Shown: positions 1 to 6,260, counted from the first letter of the stretch. The stretch is 10,667 nucleotides of DNA from CAZKJL01 sp964611095 (GCA_964611095.1 CAZSWJ010000028.1:1-10667), one strand, 5' to 3'. The notes: a model not told the origin generated them from the letters alone. Translations and numbers: made by a program.

Positions 1-16
1 GTTTGGACGTCCAAAC
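1..16. repeat. Perfect 16-bp palindrome
   Basis: GTTTGGACGTCCAAAC reads the same on both strands with no spacer. This is the form expected of a homodimeric regulator's operator or of a small cruciform. A half-site copy, TTTGGAC, recurs at 55-61. The gene it would control is outside the window, so the operator role is only a suggestion. Confidence 0.45.
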
Positions 17-177
17 TGCCTGCCTCAGGGCAGGGAAGCGGCACTTTTCTACTATTTGGACATAGAAGTACCGAACCTGTCGATCGTCGGTTTTGCACAT
101 GCGTGTGTATAAGTTGATAGGTGAGTATTGATGCATGTTTGAATGTGTTTGCCGCAGTGCATAGCGAGAAAACACGG

Positions 178-199
178 GTGAGGGGATCCCATTCCCCAC
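178..199 (-). terminator. Possible terminator after the baseplate J-like gene
   Basis: On the minus strand GTGGGGA (199-193) can pair with TCCCC-T-CAC (186-178) with one bulged base, leaving a short loop. A four-base T run follows at about 169-172, inside GTGTTTTCTC. It sits about 55 nt beyond the stop codon at 254. The U tract is short and offset from the stem, so this is a weak call. Confidence 0.3.
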
Positions 200-253
200 T
201 ATGCTTAATAACGCACAATGTATCTTGTACATGATTTAATCGTGGTGAAATGC

Positions 254-1888
254 CTAGTTCTCCTCCTCCGTGATGGCGATGTTGGTCCCGATGGCCGGCA
301 ACTGGAACGCCCACGGCGGCCACACGTTGATATCCACTTTATCCACTTCGGGCAGGTTACGAATGATGCGATATGCCTCGGACACCGTCTTACCCGCCAC
401 ATTGTCTCGGATGTACTTCCCGAACCTGGCACCGCTCGGTGTAATCGGGTTAATCACATACCGTTCGGTGTATGTCAAATCGGCGGTGATCTTCACCCAC
501 TTGAAGTCGTCGTCCCACGGAGCGATGACGCTGACCTCCATGTTGTCCTTTGTCAAGGAACCGGTGACGATCGTCTTATCGGTTCCGACTCGTTCCAATA
601 CTTCAGCCTTCAACAAATTCAGAAGTTCATTCTCGTCGTACAAGATGACGGTGTACTCGATACTCCCCTGCGCAGGGATACTCGCAACCGGCTGTCCGAT
701 GAACTGGTCGCTGAGCTGGAAGTCCTTATAGACCACCTTGGTCAGCTCCTCGCGCTGCAGTTGGATGAAATGCGTGTTGAACATTTTGTTTCTGCCGATG
801 CGTTCTTCCTCCACCTGCTGTTTTGCGACGGTCATCAATTCCTGCTCCAAACGCAGTTTTGCGCCTCCCGGACGCTGTTTGGTGCCGTACAGATCTTCCT
901 TGCTGAGCATGCTGACGTACGAGGTGTTGCCGCCGGTCGCGGGCTTTTCGTTGCGCGCGAAGACCTCGGCGCGGTCCTTTTCGGAAAGACCCGGGAAGTC
1001 CCATTTGACGCCCGCGGGCACGTTGCCACGTGCTCCCACGACTTCACCGAATTGGTCGATGGGGTCGGCTTCGGCGCGCGCGTCCTGCTTGGACTTCATC
1101 GGCAAGATGACGTCGTCCTGGAGCCGGAACCTCATGCCGGCTTGGTTGACGAGACGCGTTCCTTTGCGCAGCGAAAATTGTTCCGAGGAATTGTTATAGA
1201 CCGTCACCGTCATCTTGGCGTTGTTGCCCGTAAAGTTTTTGCTCACTTGGTCGTACGTGATGGTGCGGCTGATGCGGACCGTGAGGAGCTCCAGCGGGAG
1301 CACGCGCACGCGGTCATCGGGTACCGGTAGCACCGCTCCCGACGCCTGCAGGTAGACGTTCGTCGTAAACGTGCTCGATTCCTGGTTCGGCCAAATGTTC
1401 ACTTCGGCCGACGGAAGCAATCTGAAGAAGACGAAGAGGAAGACGACGGCGCTCACCACGAGCAAGCTCCAGATGCGGACCTTGGGCAGCGTGAGCAGAC
1501 CCACGGACTGCAGACGGCTGCGGATGTCCTGGCGCCACGACACGGGACTGAACGCGCGAACCGCTTCGGCTTGGGATTTATCGTCTTTCAGTAACGGCCG
1601 CAATTGCTTGAGCGTCTGCACCGCTTCCCAGCCGTACTTTTTGGCCAGCTCGCGAACGCGTGGATCTTTGGTGGCGACGGTGAGCTTGCGGTCGGCGTTC
1701 AGCGCTTTGGCCTCGCGGAAAAACTGCGTGAGGTGCTCGGTGGACAGCTGATCGAATCCGTCCGGCGAGACCACGAGCAAGACGGGGCCCGCGATACGAC
1801 GAACGCTCCCGAGCAGCGAACTGGACGTCGGCTGTTCCGGCGCAATGAGGACGGTGTACTGCGGTGGGGTCTCGGCTCCGTCGGACAT
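254..1888 (-). CDS. Membrane-anchored baseplate J-like protein
   Basis: A 544-aa protein with a cytoplasmic N-terminal part (about 1-137), one strong membrane helix (about 138-158, rich in L, V and F) and a large extracytoplasmic part (159-544). The N-terminal part reads like a small alpha/beta domain, with PVLLVVSP near 35-42 and LTVATKDPRVRELAKKYGW near 69-87. The C-terminal part has beta-rich repeats around 195-300 and 405-475, and ends with an EA..I...P.V..V.I...P.W...LP pattern (504-531). This layout matches proteins annotated 'baseplate J/gp47-like' in Patescibacteria genomes; it is recognition from memory, and the role (envelope or secretion-like structure) is unknown. The ATG at 1888 has no Shine-Dalgarno; CATACT (1901-1896) lies 7 nt upstream, a weak -10 match. 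It lies 92 bp downstream of pgk on the same strand. No tail or capsid genes are nearby. Confidence 0.75.
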   Translation of the reverse strand: MSDGAETPPQYTVLIAPEQPTSSSLLGSVRRIAGPVLLVVSPDGFDQLSTEHLTQFFREAKALNADRKLTVATKDPRVRELAKKYGWEAVQTLKQLRPLLKDDKSQAEAVRAFSPVSWRQDIRSRLQSVGLLTLPKVRIWSLLVVSAVVFLFVFFRLLPSAEVNIWPNQESSTFTTNVYLQASGAVLPVPDDRVRVLPLELLTVRISRTITYDQVSKNFTGNNAKMTVTVYNNSSEQFSLRKGTRLVNQAGMRFRLQDDVILPMKSKQDARAEADPIDQFGEVVGARGNVPAGVKWDFPGLSEKDRAEVFARNEKPATGGNTSYVSMLSKEDLYGTKQRPGGAKLRLEQELMTVAKQQVEEERIGRNKMFNTHFIQLQREELTKVVYKDFQLSDQFIGQPVASIPAQGSIEYTVILYDENELLNLLKAEVLERVGTDKTIVTGSLTKDNMEVSVIAPWDDDFKWVKITADLTYTERYVINPITPSGARFGKYIRDNVAGKTVSEAYRIIRNLPEVDKVDINVWPPWAFQLPAIGTNIAITEEEN

Positions 1889-1980
1889 GGCGGCCAGTAT
1901 GCCTGAGCCTCACGCACGTAAGAATGACGAACGCAAAATTCTCAACCGCGAATGCGGGAGGGACGAACGTACACCGCGCA

Positions 1981-3177
1981 CTACTTCTCGAGCACTTTCA
2001 AGGACTCGAACGGCTTTCCTGCGATGAATTCGAGCATGGCTCCCCCGCCCATGCTCACGAATGTGTAACCTTTGAGCGGATACTTGTACTTGAGGTGAAA
2101 ATCGATGGTATCCCCTCCTCCGACGAAGGTCTTGGCTCCCCTTTTTGTGGCGGCGGCAACGGCCTCGGCGATGCGCTTCGTGGCGTGCGAAAAGCGGTTG
2201 TATTCGTAGACGCCCACGGGTCCGTTCCACACGATCATTTTGGATTGCTCGATGATGTCGATGTAGCGCTTCAGCGTCACTTTTCCGATGTCGAAAATGC
2301 ACATGTCGCCGAGAACGTCTTCCACGGGCAGATCGAGTTTGATGGCTTTCTCATCGAGTTTCTCGGCCACGACGACGTCGCGCGGAACGTGGATTTTGGC
2401 CCGTCCAGGCTTCTCGCTTTCCATCATGAGTTCTTGCGCCAGCTCGGTTCCTTCTTCGTCGTATTTCGACGCACCCACGTCGAATCCGCGTGCGGCGATG
2501 AGGGTGTTGGCGATACAGCCTCCGACGAGCACGTGATCGCCACCTTCCAAGAATCTCTCGATGACCGGAACTTTGGTCTCCATTTTGGATCCGGCGATGA
2601 TGAGCGTGAGCGGATGTTTGGGCTTGGTGGCGACGACCGAGAGATGCGTGATTTCCTCGTGCAAGTTGAAGCCCATGTAGGAGGGCAACAATTTCGGCAC
2701 TCCCACCATGCTGGCGTGATTGCGGTGACAGTTCGTGAACGCGTCGTTGACGTACACGTCGGCGAGTTTGGCGAGTGCCTTGGCGAACGCTTTGTCGTTC
2801 TTCTTTTCCTCGGCGTGGAAACGCAGGTTTTCAAGCAGCACGACTTCGCCCGGTTTGGCTCCTGCAACGGCTTTTTCGGCAACGGGACCGATGCAGTCTT
2901 TGGAGAAATGCACCGTGGTTTTCAGTAATTTTTCGAGGACGGGAACGATCGGCTTTTGGCTGAACTCGGTCTCCGGCTTGTCCTTGGGACGTCCTTGGTG
3001 CGCCATCAGAATGAGCACCGCTCCGCTCTTGAGGATGTGCTTCATCGTCTTCTCGATGGCCGTGACGCGCGTGACATCCGTGACTTTTCCGTTCTCCATC
3101 GGGAGATCGAACCCGGCGCGCAGGAGCACGCGCTTGCCTTTCAGTTTCGCCTCGGAAAGCACGTTGTACTTCTTCAT
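1981..3177 (-). CDS. pgk: Phosphoglycerate kinase
   Basis: A 398-aa cytoplasmic glycolytic enzyme that transfers phosphate from 1,3-bisphosphoglycerate to ADP, making ATP and 3-phosphoglycerate. Family landmarks appear in order: the N-terminal substrate loop (R20-P26), HQGRP (60-64), ENLRFH (116-121), VNDAF..CHRNHAS (143-156), the GSKMETK phosphate-binding stretch (196-202), NGPVGVYE (318-325), the nucleotide loop GGGDT (353-357) and GGGAMLE (377-383). Length is normal. The substrate loop reads RAGFDLP rather than the usual RVDFNVP, so two familiar ligand residues differ (G22, D24). The ATG at 3177 was chosen over an in-frame TTG at 3213 because the protein then begins at the usual family position. 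No Shine-Dalgarno is present; TACACT (3191-3186) ends 8 nt before the ATG. The gene sits 63 nt after the 124-aa gene and may be co-transcribed. A weak 4-bp stem (1946-1957) lies beyond its stop. Confidence 0.97.
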   Translation of the reverse strand: MKKYNVLSEAKLKGKRVLLRAGFDLPMENGKVTDVTRVTAIEKTMKHILKSGAVLILMAHQGRPKDKPETEFSQKPIVPVLEKLLKTTVHFSKDCIGPVAEKAVAGAKPGEVVLLENLRFHAEEKKNDKAFAKALAKLADVYVNDAFTNCHRNHASMVGVPKLLPSYMGFNLHEEITHLSVVATKPKHPLTLIIAGSKMETKVPVIERFLEGGDHVLVGGCIANTLIAARGFDVGASKYDEEGTELAQELMMESEKPGRAKIHVPRDVVVAEKLDEKAIKLDLPVEDVLGDMCIFDIGKVTLKRYIDIIEQSKMIVWNGPVGVYEYNRFSHATKRIAEAVAAATKRGAKTFVGGGDTIDFHLKYKYPLKGYTFVSMGGGAMLEFIAGKPFESLKVLEK

Positions 3178-3240
3178 TGGCAGGGAGTGTACTGAGCGTT
3201 GCCGCGGACGCAAGAATTCAGCTCACCTTCACCGGAATAA

Positions 3241-3615
3241 TCAACGGGAAACTCCCCTCTCCGCGCTCATCCACAGTTTTAAGCGCTCTTCGGGCGGAAT
3301 GTCTCCCAGAAAATATCCGATCATCACTCCCCCTTCGTTCAGCACGGTATCGACCTCTCCCCTCTCCTCGGCCGACGCATCGAGCTTGTCCAGAAGCGGC
3401 ATGATGATCGTCCCGAGCTTGGGCGACAGCAGATAACCGCTGCGCTCGAGCAAAAACATCTCCGAGAGCCGCAGTTCCAGGTCTTTTGCGGAAACCGCGC
3501 GGTAGCAATCGAAGAATCCGTCGATCCCCTGCTCCGCCAAAAGCGCATTCCACGTTTTCCGAAGATCGCCGCTGCCGCGTGCTCCGAGAAAGCCGAAGAC
3601 GTACCGCTCCGTCAT
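3241..3615 (-). CDS. Orphan degenerate shikimate dehydrogenase N-domain-like protein
   Basis: A 124-aa protein. Residues 72-101 (MPLLDKLDASAEERGEVDT, then VLNEGGVMIGY) line up well with the AroE stretch 'PLLDELDP.A..IGAVNTVV.E.G.LIGYNTDG'. The start (YVFGFLG, then WNALLAEQGIDGFFDCYRAV) resembles the AroE opening 'Y.v.G.P..HS.SP.mHN.aF...G.d..Y..f.V'. The comparison is from memory. Catalytic features are gone: there is no S-L-S shikimate motif (GARGSGDLRK at 11-20 instead), the NVT.PHK lysine aligns with G68, VNT is VDT (88-90), and NTDG is FLGD (102-105). The whole NADP-binding domain is absent. It is probably not an enzyme and may be a binding or regulatory relic. The ATG at 3615 lies 8 nt after a TAGAAT hexamer (3629-3624). 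The stop is TGA, unlike its neighbours. It lies upstream of pgk on the same strand. Confidence 0.7.
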   Translation of the reverse strand: MTERYVFGFLGARGSGDLRKTWNALLAEQGIDGFFDCYRAVSAKDLELRLSEMFLLERSGYLLSPKLGTIIMPLLDKLDASAEERGEVDTVLNEGGVMIGYFLGDIPPEERLKLWMSAERGVSR

Positions 3616-3634
3616 GCTCTACAATTCTACACAT
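3616..3634. promoter_or_regulatory. Minimal bidirectional promoter between two divergent ATGs
   Basis: Only 19 bp separate the minus-strand ATG (3615-3613) from the plus-strand ATG (3635-3637). On the plus strand TACAAT (3620-3625) ends 9 nt before its ATG. On the minus strand TAGAAT (3629-3624) ends 8 nt before its ATG. The two hexamers each match TATAAT at 5 of 6 positions and overlap by two bases. With transcription starting about 7 nt past a -10, both mRNAs would begin at or within 1-2 nt of the start codon. Clear -35 boxes were not seen; they would lie inside the opposite gene. Confidence 0.6.
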
Positions 3635-4642
3635 ATGCTGATGCTTGCCGCAGCCGCTCTGCTCGCCGCCGGCCTGGGTTATGCCCTGGTCCTTCGGTTG
3701 TTCCCACGGTGGGGACTGCTCGATTTTCCGCAGCGGTACGGCCTGAACCGACCACGACTCCCCTACCCCGCTGGCATCGTCGCGGTCGTTCTGTTCCTCG
3801 CGATCTTCGTTCTCATTTCCGACATTCAGCTCCAAGAACTCGGTCTGATTCTTGGAATCGTGATGCTGGCGGCGGTCTGCTTCCTCGATGACCGCACTCC
3901 CCTGCCGCCGTACGTGAGGCTCGGCGTACAGATTCTCGTCGCTATTCTCATCTTCGCGACGGGCTCGCGCATTTACACCGTCACAAGTCCGCTCGGCGGA
4001 TTTCTGAAGCTCGATGCATTCGTGATTCCGGCGGGACCGCTCGGAAATCTCCCCGTGCTGAGCGGAGTCTTTACCGTCGTGTGGCTGCTCTTCACCATCA
4101 ACGCGCTCAACTGGTTCGACGGCATCGGCGGACAGGTGAGCGTGCTCTCGGTCATCGGATTTCTGATGCTCGGTTTGCTCGCGTACTTCAGGAACGGCGA
4201 AGTGGAGACGGCGCAAATCGCGTTCATCCTGGCGGGACTGGCCGCCGCCGGTGCGGCATTCGATTTCCCACCCGCGACCTTGCTGCTCGGCGACACGGGT
4301 TCGATGTTCTTCGGACTCATGCTCGGAGTGCTCGGCATCTACGGCGGAGGAAAGGTGGCCACCGTTTTTTTGGCTCTGGGCATACCACTTCTCGATGCGG
4401 CGTTCGTCATCGTTCGTCGTTTGGCACACGGAACATCGCCGCTCAAAGGCGGTCGCGATCACCTGCATCACCTGCTTTTGGATAAAGGCTGGAGCGAACG
4501 GAAAATCATCCTGCTCATGGCACTCGTCGGAACGCTCTTCGGAGGCACGGCGCTGTTCATGTCGACGGCGCAGAAGGGAATCGCATTCATGGCACTCTTG
4601 ATCCTCATGTTGGTGCTGACGAAATACGCGTCAAAGAAATAA
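3635..4642 (+). CDS. Undecaprenyl-phosphate GlcNAc-1-phosphate transferase-like (WecA/TagO/MraY superfamily)
   Basis: A 335-aa polytopic membrane protein with about ten hydrophobic helices, predicted to transfer a sugar-1-phosphate from a UDP-sugar to a polyprenyl phosphate on the inner membrane face. This would be the first step of a cell-surface glycan or linkage unit. Motifs in order: FLDDRTPL (83-90, the DD pair), NALNWFDGIGG (156-166), LLGDTGS (217-223, D220 the expected catalytic Asp) and GGRDHLHHLL (272-281, the GR.HLHH signature of the WecA/TagO-like branch). The usual DG.DG motif has lost its second Asp (G165), and the residue after PPYV is Arg (95) where Lys is common. The exact sugar is not determined. 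The ATG at 3635 was chosen over 3614 because the upstream one lies inside the promoter and before the -10. No Shine-Dalgarno is present. It ends next to the 9-nt repeat array. Confidence 0.88.
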   Translation: MLMLAAAALLAAGLGYALVLRLFPRWGLLDFPQRYGLNRPRLPYPAGIVAVVLFLAIFVLISDIQLQELGLILGIVMLAAVCFLDDRTPLPPYVRLGVQILVAILIFATGSRIYTVTSPLGGFLKLDAFVIPAGPLGNLPVLSGVFTVVWLLFTINALNWFDGIGGQVSVLSVIGFLMLGLLAYFRNGEVETAQIAFILAGLAAAGAAFDFPPATLLLGDTGSMFFGLMLGVLGIYGGGKVATVFLALGIPLLDAAFVIVRRLAHGTSPLKGGRDHLHHLLLDKGWSERKIILLMALVGTLFGGTALFMSTAQKGIAFMALLILMLVLTKYASKK

Positions 4643-4721
4643 GAGTTCAAGGAATACGAAAAATTCAAGGATTACAAGGAACTTCCTTGCACTCTTTGCA
4701 CTCCTTGTATTCTTTGTATTC
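4643..4721. repeat. Inverted array of 9-nt repeats between convergent genes
   Basis: Directly after the TAA of the transferase gene come four 9-nt units (4643-4678): GAGTTCAAG, GAATACGAA, AAATTCAAG, GATTACAAG. A 7-nt centre GAACTTC (4679-4685) follows, then four units in the opposite sense (4686-4721): CTTGCACTC, TTTGCACTC, CTTGTATTC, TTTGTATTC. The outer 21-nt arms (4651-4671 and 4702-4722) pair at 18 of 21 positions, so either strand can fold into a long imperfect hairpin. The position between two convergent stops suggests a bidirectional transcript end or mRNA-stabilising stem. The 9-nt period is unusual for a terminator, and there is no classical U run. Confidence 0.75.
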
Positions 4722-4723
4722 CT

Positions 4724-4741
4724 CGACCGCGCTAGCGGTCG
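4724..4741. terminator. GC-rich hairpin at the end of the M23 gene
   Basis: CGACCGC (4724-4730) and GCGGTCG (4735-4741) form a perfect 7-bp stem with a GCTA loop that contains the TAG stop of the M23-like gene (4734-4732). No U run follows on either strand, so a simple intrinsic terminator is uncertain. Together with the adjacent repeat array it makes a compact structured 3' end between the convergent genes. Confidence 0.4.
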
Positions 4742-6195
4742 TACAGCATCGGCGCACTCGTCGTGGTGAACGCACCTCTCGTGGAAATGAAGAGCGTCTT
4801 GTTGCTGCGAGAGAGGATGTTCACGGTGGCGACACCGTTCACGAAGTCGAGCGGGCTGAGCTCGGCCGGGCGGATCTCGGCCTCACCGAATTCCGAAATG
4901 ACGTAGAGGCGTCCGGAGAACGACGGCGAAGCGACGGTATCTCCGTGCTTGTCGACGGCGAAGATGCGGACTTTCTGCCATGCGTGGCTCACTTTGCCGG
5001 AGTGCTCGATGCGCAGATGGTCGACGTCGGTGTTGGTTCCGGACGACGGCACGTCGGGAGCGGCGGCTGCGGTCACGGTGACCTGCGTCACTTCCTGGGG
5101 CTTCTGGGCGACGGACGATGCCGATGAACTCACCGCCTGCACGACGATCGTGGCGGTCCTGCCGGACTTGGCCAAGCGCTGCTTGAGACGCGTGTCGGCG
5201 AGAGACTTCATGCGCTCGGCGCGCGTGAGCGTGGTGACGCTCACCTGAGCGGCTGCGACTCCCGCAGTACCCGTGGTGCTCGCCACGGTGGGACGAACGT
5301 ACGACTTGTACTGCTGGACGAACGCCATGGGGTTGAGCGTGAATTCCTTGAGGCGGCTCTGGTACTTGGTGCTGTTCACGGCCTGCACGAAGCTCATGCC
5401 GTCGGCGGCGATTTCGGTGCTCGTGAACGGCCAGTACGGGTGGAACGGCGCGTCTTCTTTCTCCACCTGGAAGTAGAGGTGGTAACCCGTGGCTCCGAAG
5501 ACGAGTCCGGTGTTGCCCACGGTTCCGATCTGTTGACCTTTGTGCACCACCTGTCCCTGCTGCACGAGGACGACGTCCAAGTGAGCGTACGTGGAGTAGA
5601 GCGTGGTTTTGCCACCCTCGCTCGAAGCATCCGGCACGTTGGGATGACGAATCATGACGTGGTTTCCGAAGCCGTAGCTCTGTTCGCTCGTCATCTCGAC
5701 GACACCGTTGGCGATGGCGACGACGGGCGTACCGCGCGGCGCATCGATATCGACGCCGGCGTGACTGCCGTTCGGCGAGTTGTAGCCGCCTTCCCACAAC
5801 GTGGAGTAGGCCTGGAGTGCGAGCTTGGGTGCACTGCCATTTCTAAGTGACGTCTGATCGTACGACGGAAGTTCCTTGAGAACCTGGCTCGGTGCCTGGC
5901 CGTAGGTGTGCACCTGCTTGCTGCCGCCGTACTGCGACCACAGCGTGTAATCGGGAATCTTTTCGATGGGCGATACCGTACCGACGAAGGCGATGAGAGA
6001 GTCATCCTCTTTGCCAAGAACGGTCTTCCAGAAGGAATACCAACCGTGCTGACCCACCATGTTTCCCACGACGAATGCCAGGAGCGACAGCGTCGCCACC
6101 GTAAAGGAAAGCTTCTGCTTGGCGATCTTCATGATGCGAGGCTTTCGCATCTTGTAGACGCCGCGAACCCGGAATCCGATACGTTTCAAATGCAT
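4732..6195 (-). CDS. Membrane-anchored M23-peptidase-fold protein with C-terminal Ig-like domain
   Basis: A 487-aa protein with a basic N-terminus, one membrane helix (about 30-48) that probably anchors it outside the cytoplasmic membrane, an M23 (LytM/lysostaphin) domain at about 120-260, an Ala/Ser/Thr/Val-rich linker (300-385) and a beta-rich, probably Ig-like, C-terminal domain (390-480). M23 proteins normally cut or bind peptidoglycan peptides. Visible motifs are SHAGVDIDAPRGTPV (H145 and D149, two zinc ligands) and YAHLD (H205). The final H-x-H motif reads GYHLYFQVE: H239 is kept, but the second His, the third zinc ligand in LytM, is Tyr 241 (codon TAC). Activity may be lost or altered, as in EnvC/NlpD-type regulators. 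Start codons are possible at 6195, 6150 or 6132; 6195 is taken as the first after the promoter, giving a leader of about 30 nt. No Shine-Dalgarno is seen. Confidence 0.85.
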   Translation of the reverse strand: MHLKRIGFRVRGVYKMRKPRIMKIAKQKLSFTVATLSLLAFVVGNMVGQHGWYSFWKTVLGKEDDSLIAFVGTVSPIEKIPDYTLWSQYGGSKQVHTYGQAPSQVLKELPSYDQTSLRNGSAPKLALQAYSTLWEGGYNSPNGSHAGVDIDAPRGTPVVAIANGVVEMTSEQSYGFGNHVMIRHPNVPDASSEGGKTTLYSTYAHLDVVLVQQGQVVHKGQQIGTVGNTGLVFGATGYHLYFQVEKEDAPFHPYWPFTSTEIAADGMSFVQAVNSTKYQSRLKEFTLNPMAFVQQYKSYVRPTVASTTGTAGVAAAQVSVTTLTRAERMKSLADTRLKQRLAKSGRTATIVVQAVSSSASSVAQKPQEVTQVTVTAAAAPDVPSSGTNTDVDHLRIEHSGKVSHAWQKVRIFAVDKHGDTVASPSFSGRLYVISEFGEAEIRPAELSPLDFVNGVATVNILSRSNKTLFISTRGAFTTTSAPMLYDR

Positions 6196-6226
6196 GAGGT
6201 AAGATGGGGATCTGAGTTTTTGTTCA

Positions 6227-6241
6227 CTACTATTATAGTAG
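6227..6241. promoter_or_regulatory. 15-bp palindrome over the shared -10 region
   Basis: CTACTAT-T-ATAGTAG is a perfect inverted repeat with 7-bp arms around one central base. It covers the minus-strand -10 box (6237-6232) and overlaps TATTAT (6231-6236) on the plus strand, a candidate -10 for the TsaE-HD gene. It could be an operator for both genes or simply the symmetric core of a bidirectional promoter. Confidence 0.45.
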
Positions 6242-6260
6242 ATTTATCAAATTATGTCAA
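6232..6260 (-). promoter_or_regulatory. Consensus sigma-70-type promoter of the M23-like gene
   Basis: On the minus strand a perfect -35, TTGACA (6260-6255), and a perfect -10, TATAAT (6237-6232), are separated by exactly 17 bp. Transcription should begin near 6225, about 30 nt before the ATG at 6195. The -35 overlaps the start codon of the divergent TsaE-HD gene (6254-6256), so the two genes share their promoter DNA. Confidence 0.85.

Larger units (their letters stand above)
1..253. other. Non-coding region at left edge
   Basis: No convincing coding frame covers this stretch, and no tRNA-like TΨC arm or cloverleaf was seen. It contains a perfect 16-bp palindrome at 1-16, a GC hairpin at 19-34 followed loosely by a T run at 44-47, a second copy of the heptamer TTTGGAC at 55-61 (the first is 2-8), a hairpin at 178-199, and a short inverted repeat ATGTA-5 nt-TACAT at 218-232. 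It lies downstream of the minus-strand gene ending at 254, so it may hold that gene's terminator plus regulatory sequence for a gene left of the window. Function is unknown. Confidence 0.6.

Noticed and set aside
1..253. tRNA or small RNA gene in the left non-coding region
   Set aside because: No GGTTCGA-type TΨC arm, no acceptor pairing and no strong promoter could be found. Only short inverted repeats are visible.
218..1330. Long plus-strand open frame (370 codons) over the baseplate J-like gene
   Set aside because: It is antisense to a well-patterned membrane protein, has His/Asp/Arg/Val-rich shadow composition and shows no domain. The same holds for 1864-2928 over pgk, 4949-5248 over the M23 gene and 9518-10321 over rarA.
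254..1888. Prophage or contractile injection system remnant
   Set aside because: Only one 'baseplate J-like' protein is present. It has a membrane helix and is surrounded by housekeeping genes, with no tail, capsid or integrase genes.
3178..3213. TTG-initiated 12-residue N-terminal extension of pgk
   Set aside because: The ATG at 3177 gives the normal PGK start (MKKYNVLSEAKLKGKRVLLR) and normal length. The extension has no family similarity.
3178..3243. UGA recoded as Gly, which would extend the 124-aa gene in frame through three TGA codons into pgk
   Set aside because: Pgk starts normally at its own ATG, the linker has no resemblance to either protein, and no other gene contains an internal TGA. 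The shared frame looks coincidental.
3218..4471. 417-codon minus-strand open frame opposite the transferase gene
   Set aside because: It is highly charged and low in complexity, as expected from the complement of a GC-rich membrane protein gene. The plus strand carries clear WecA/TagO motifs.
4643..4721. CRISPR array
   Set aside because: The units are 9 nt, contiguous, without spacers and inverted around a centre. There are no cas genes.
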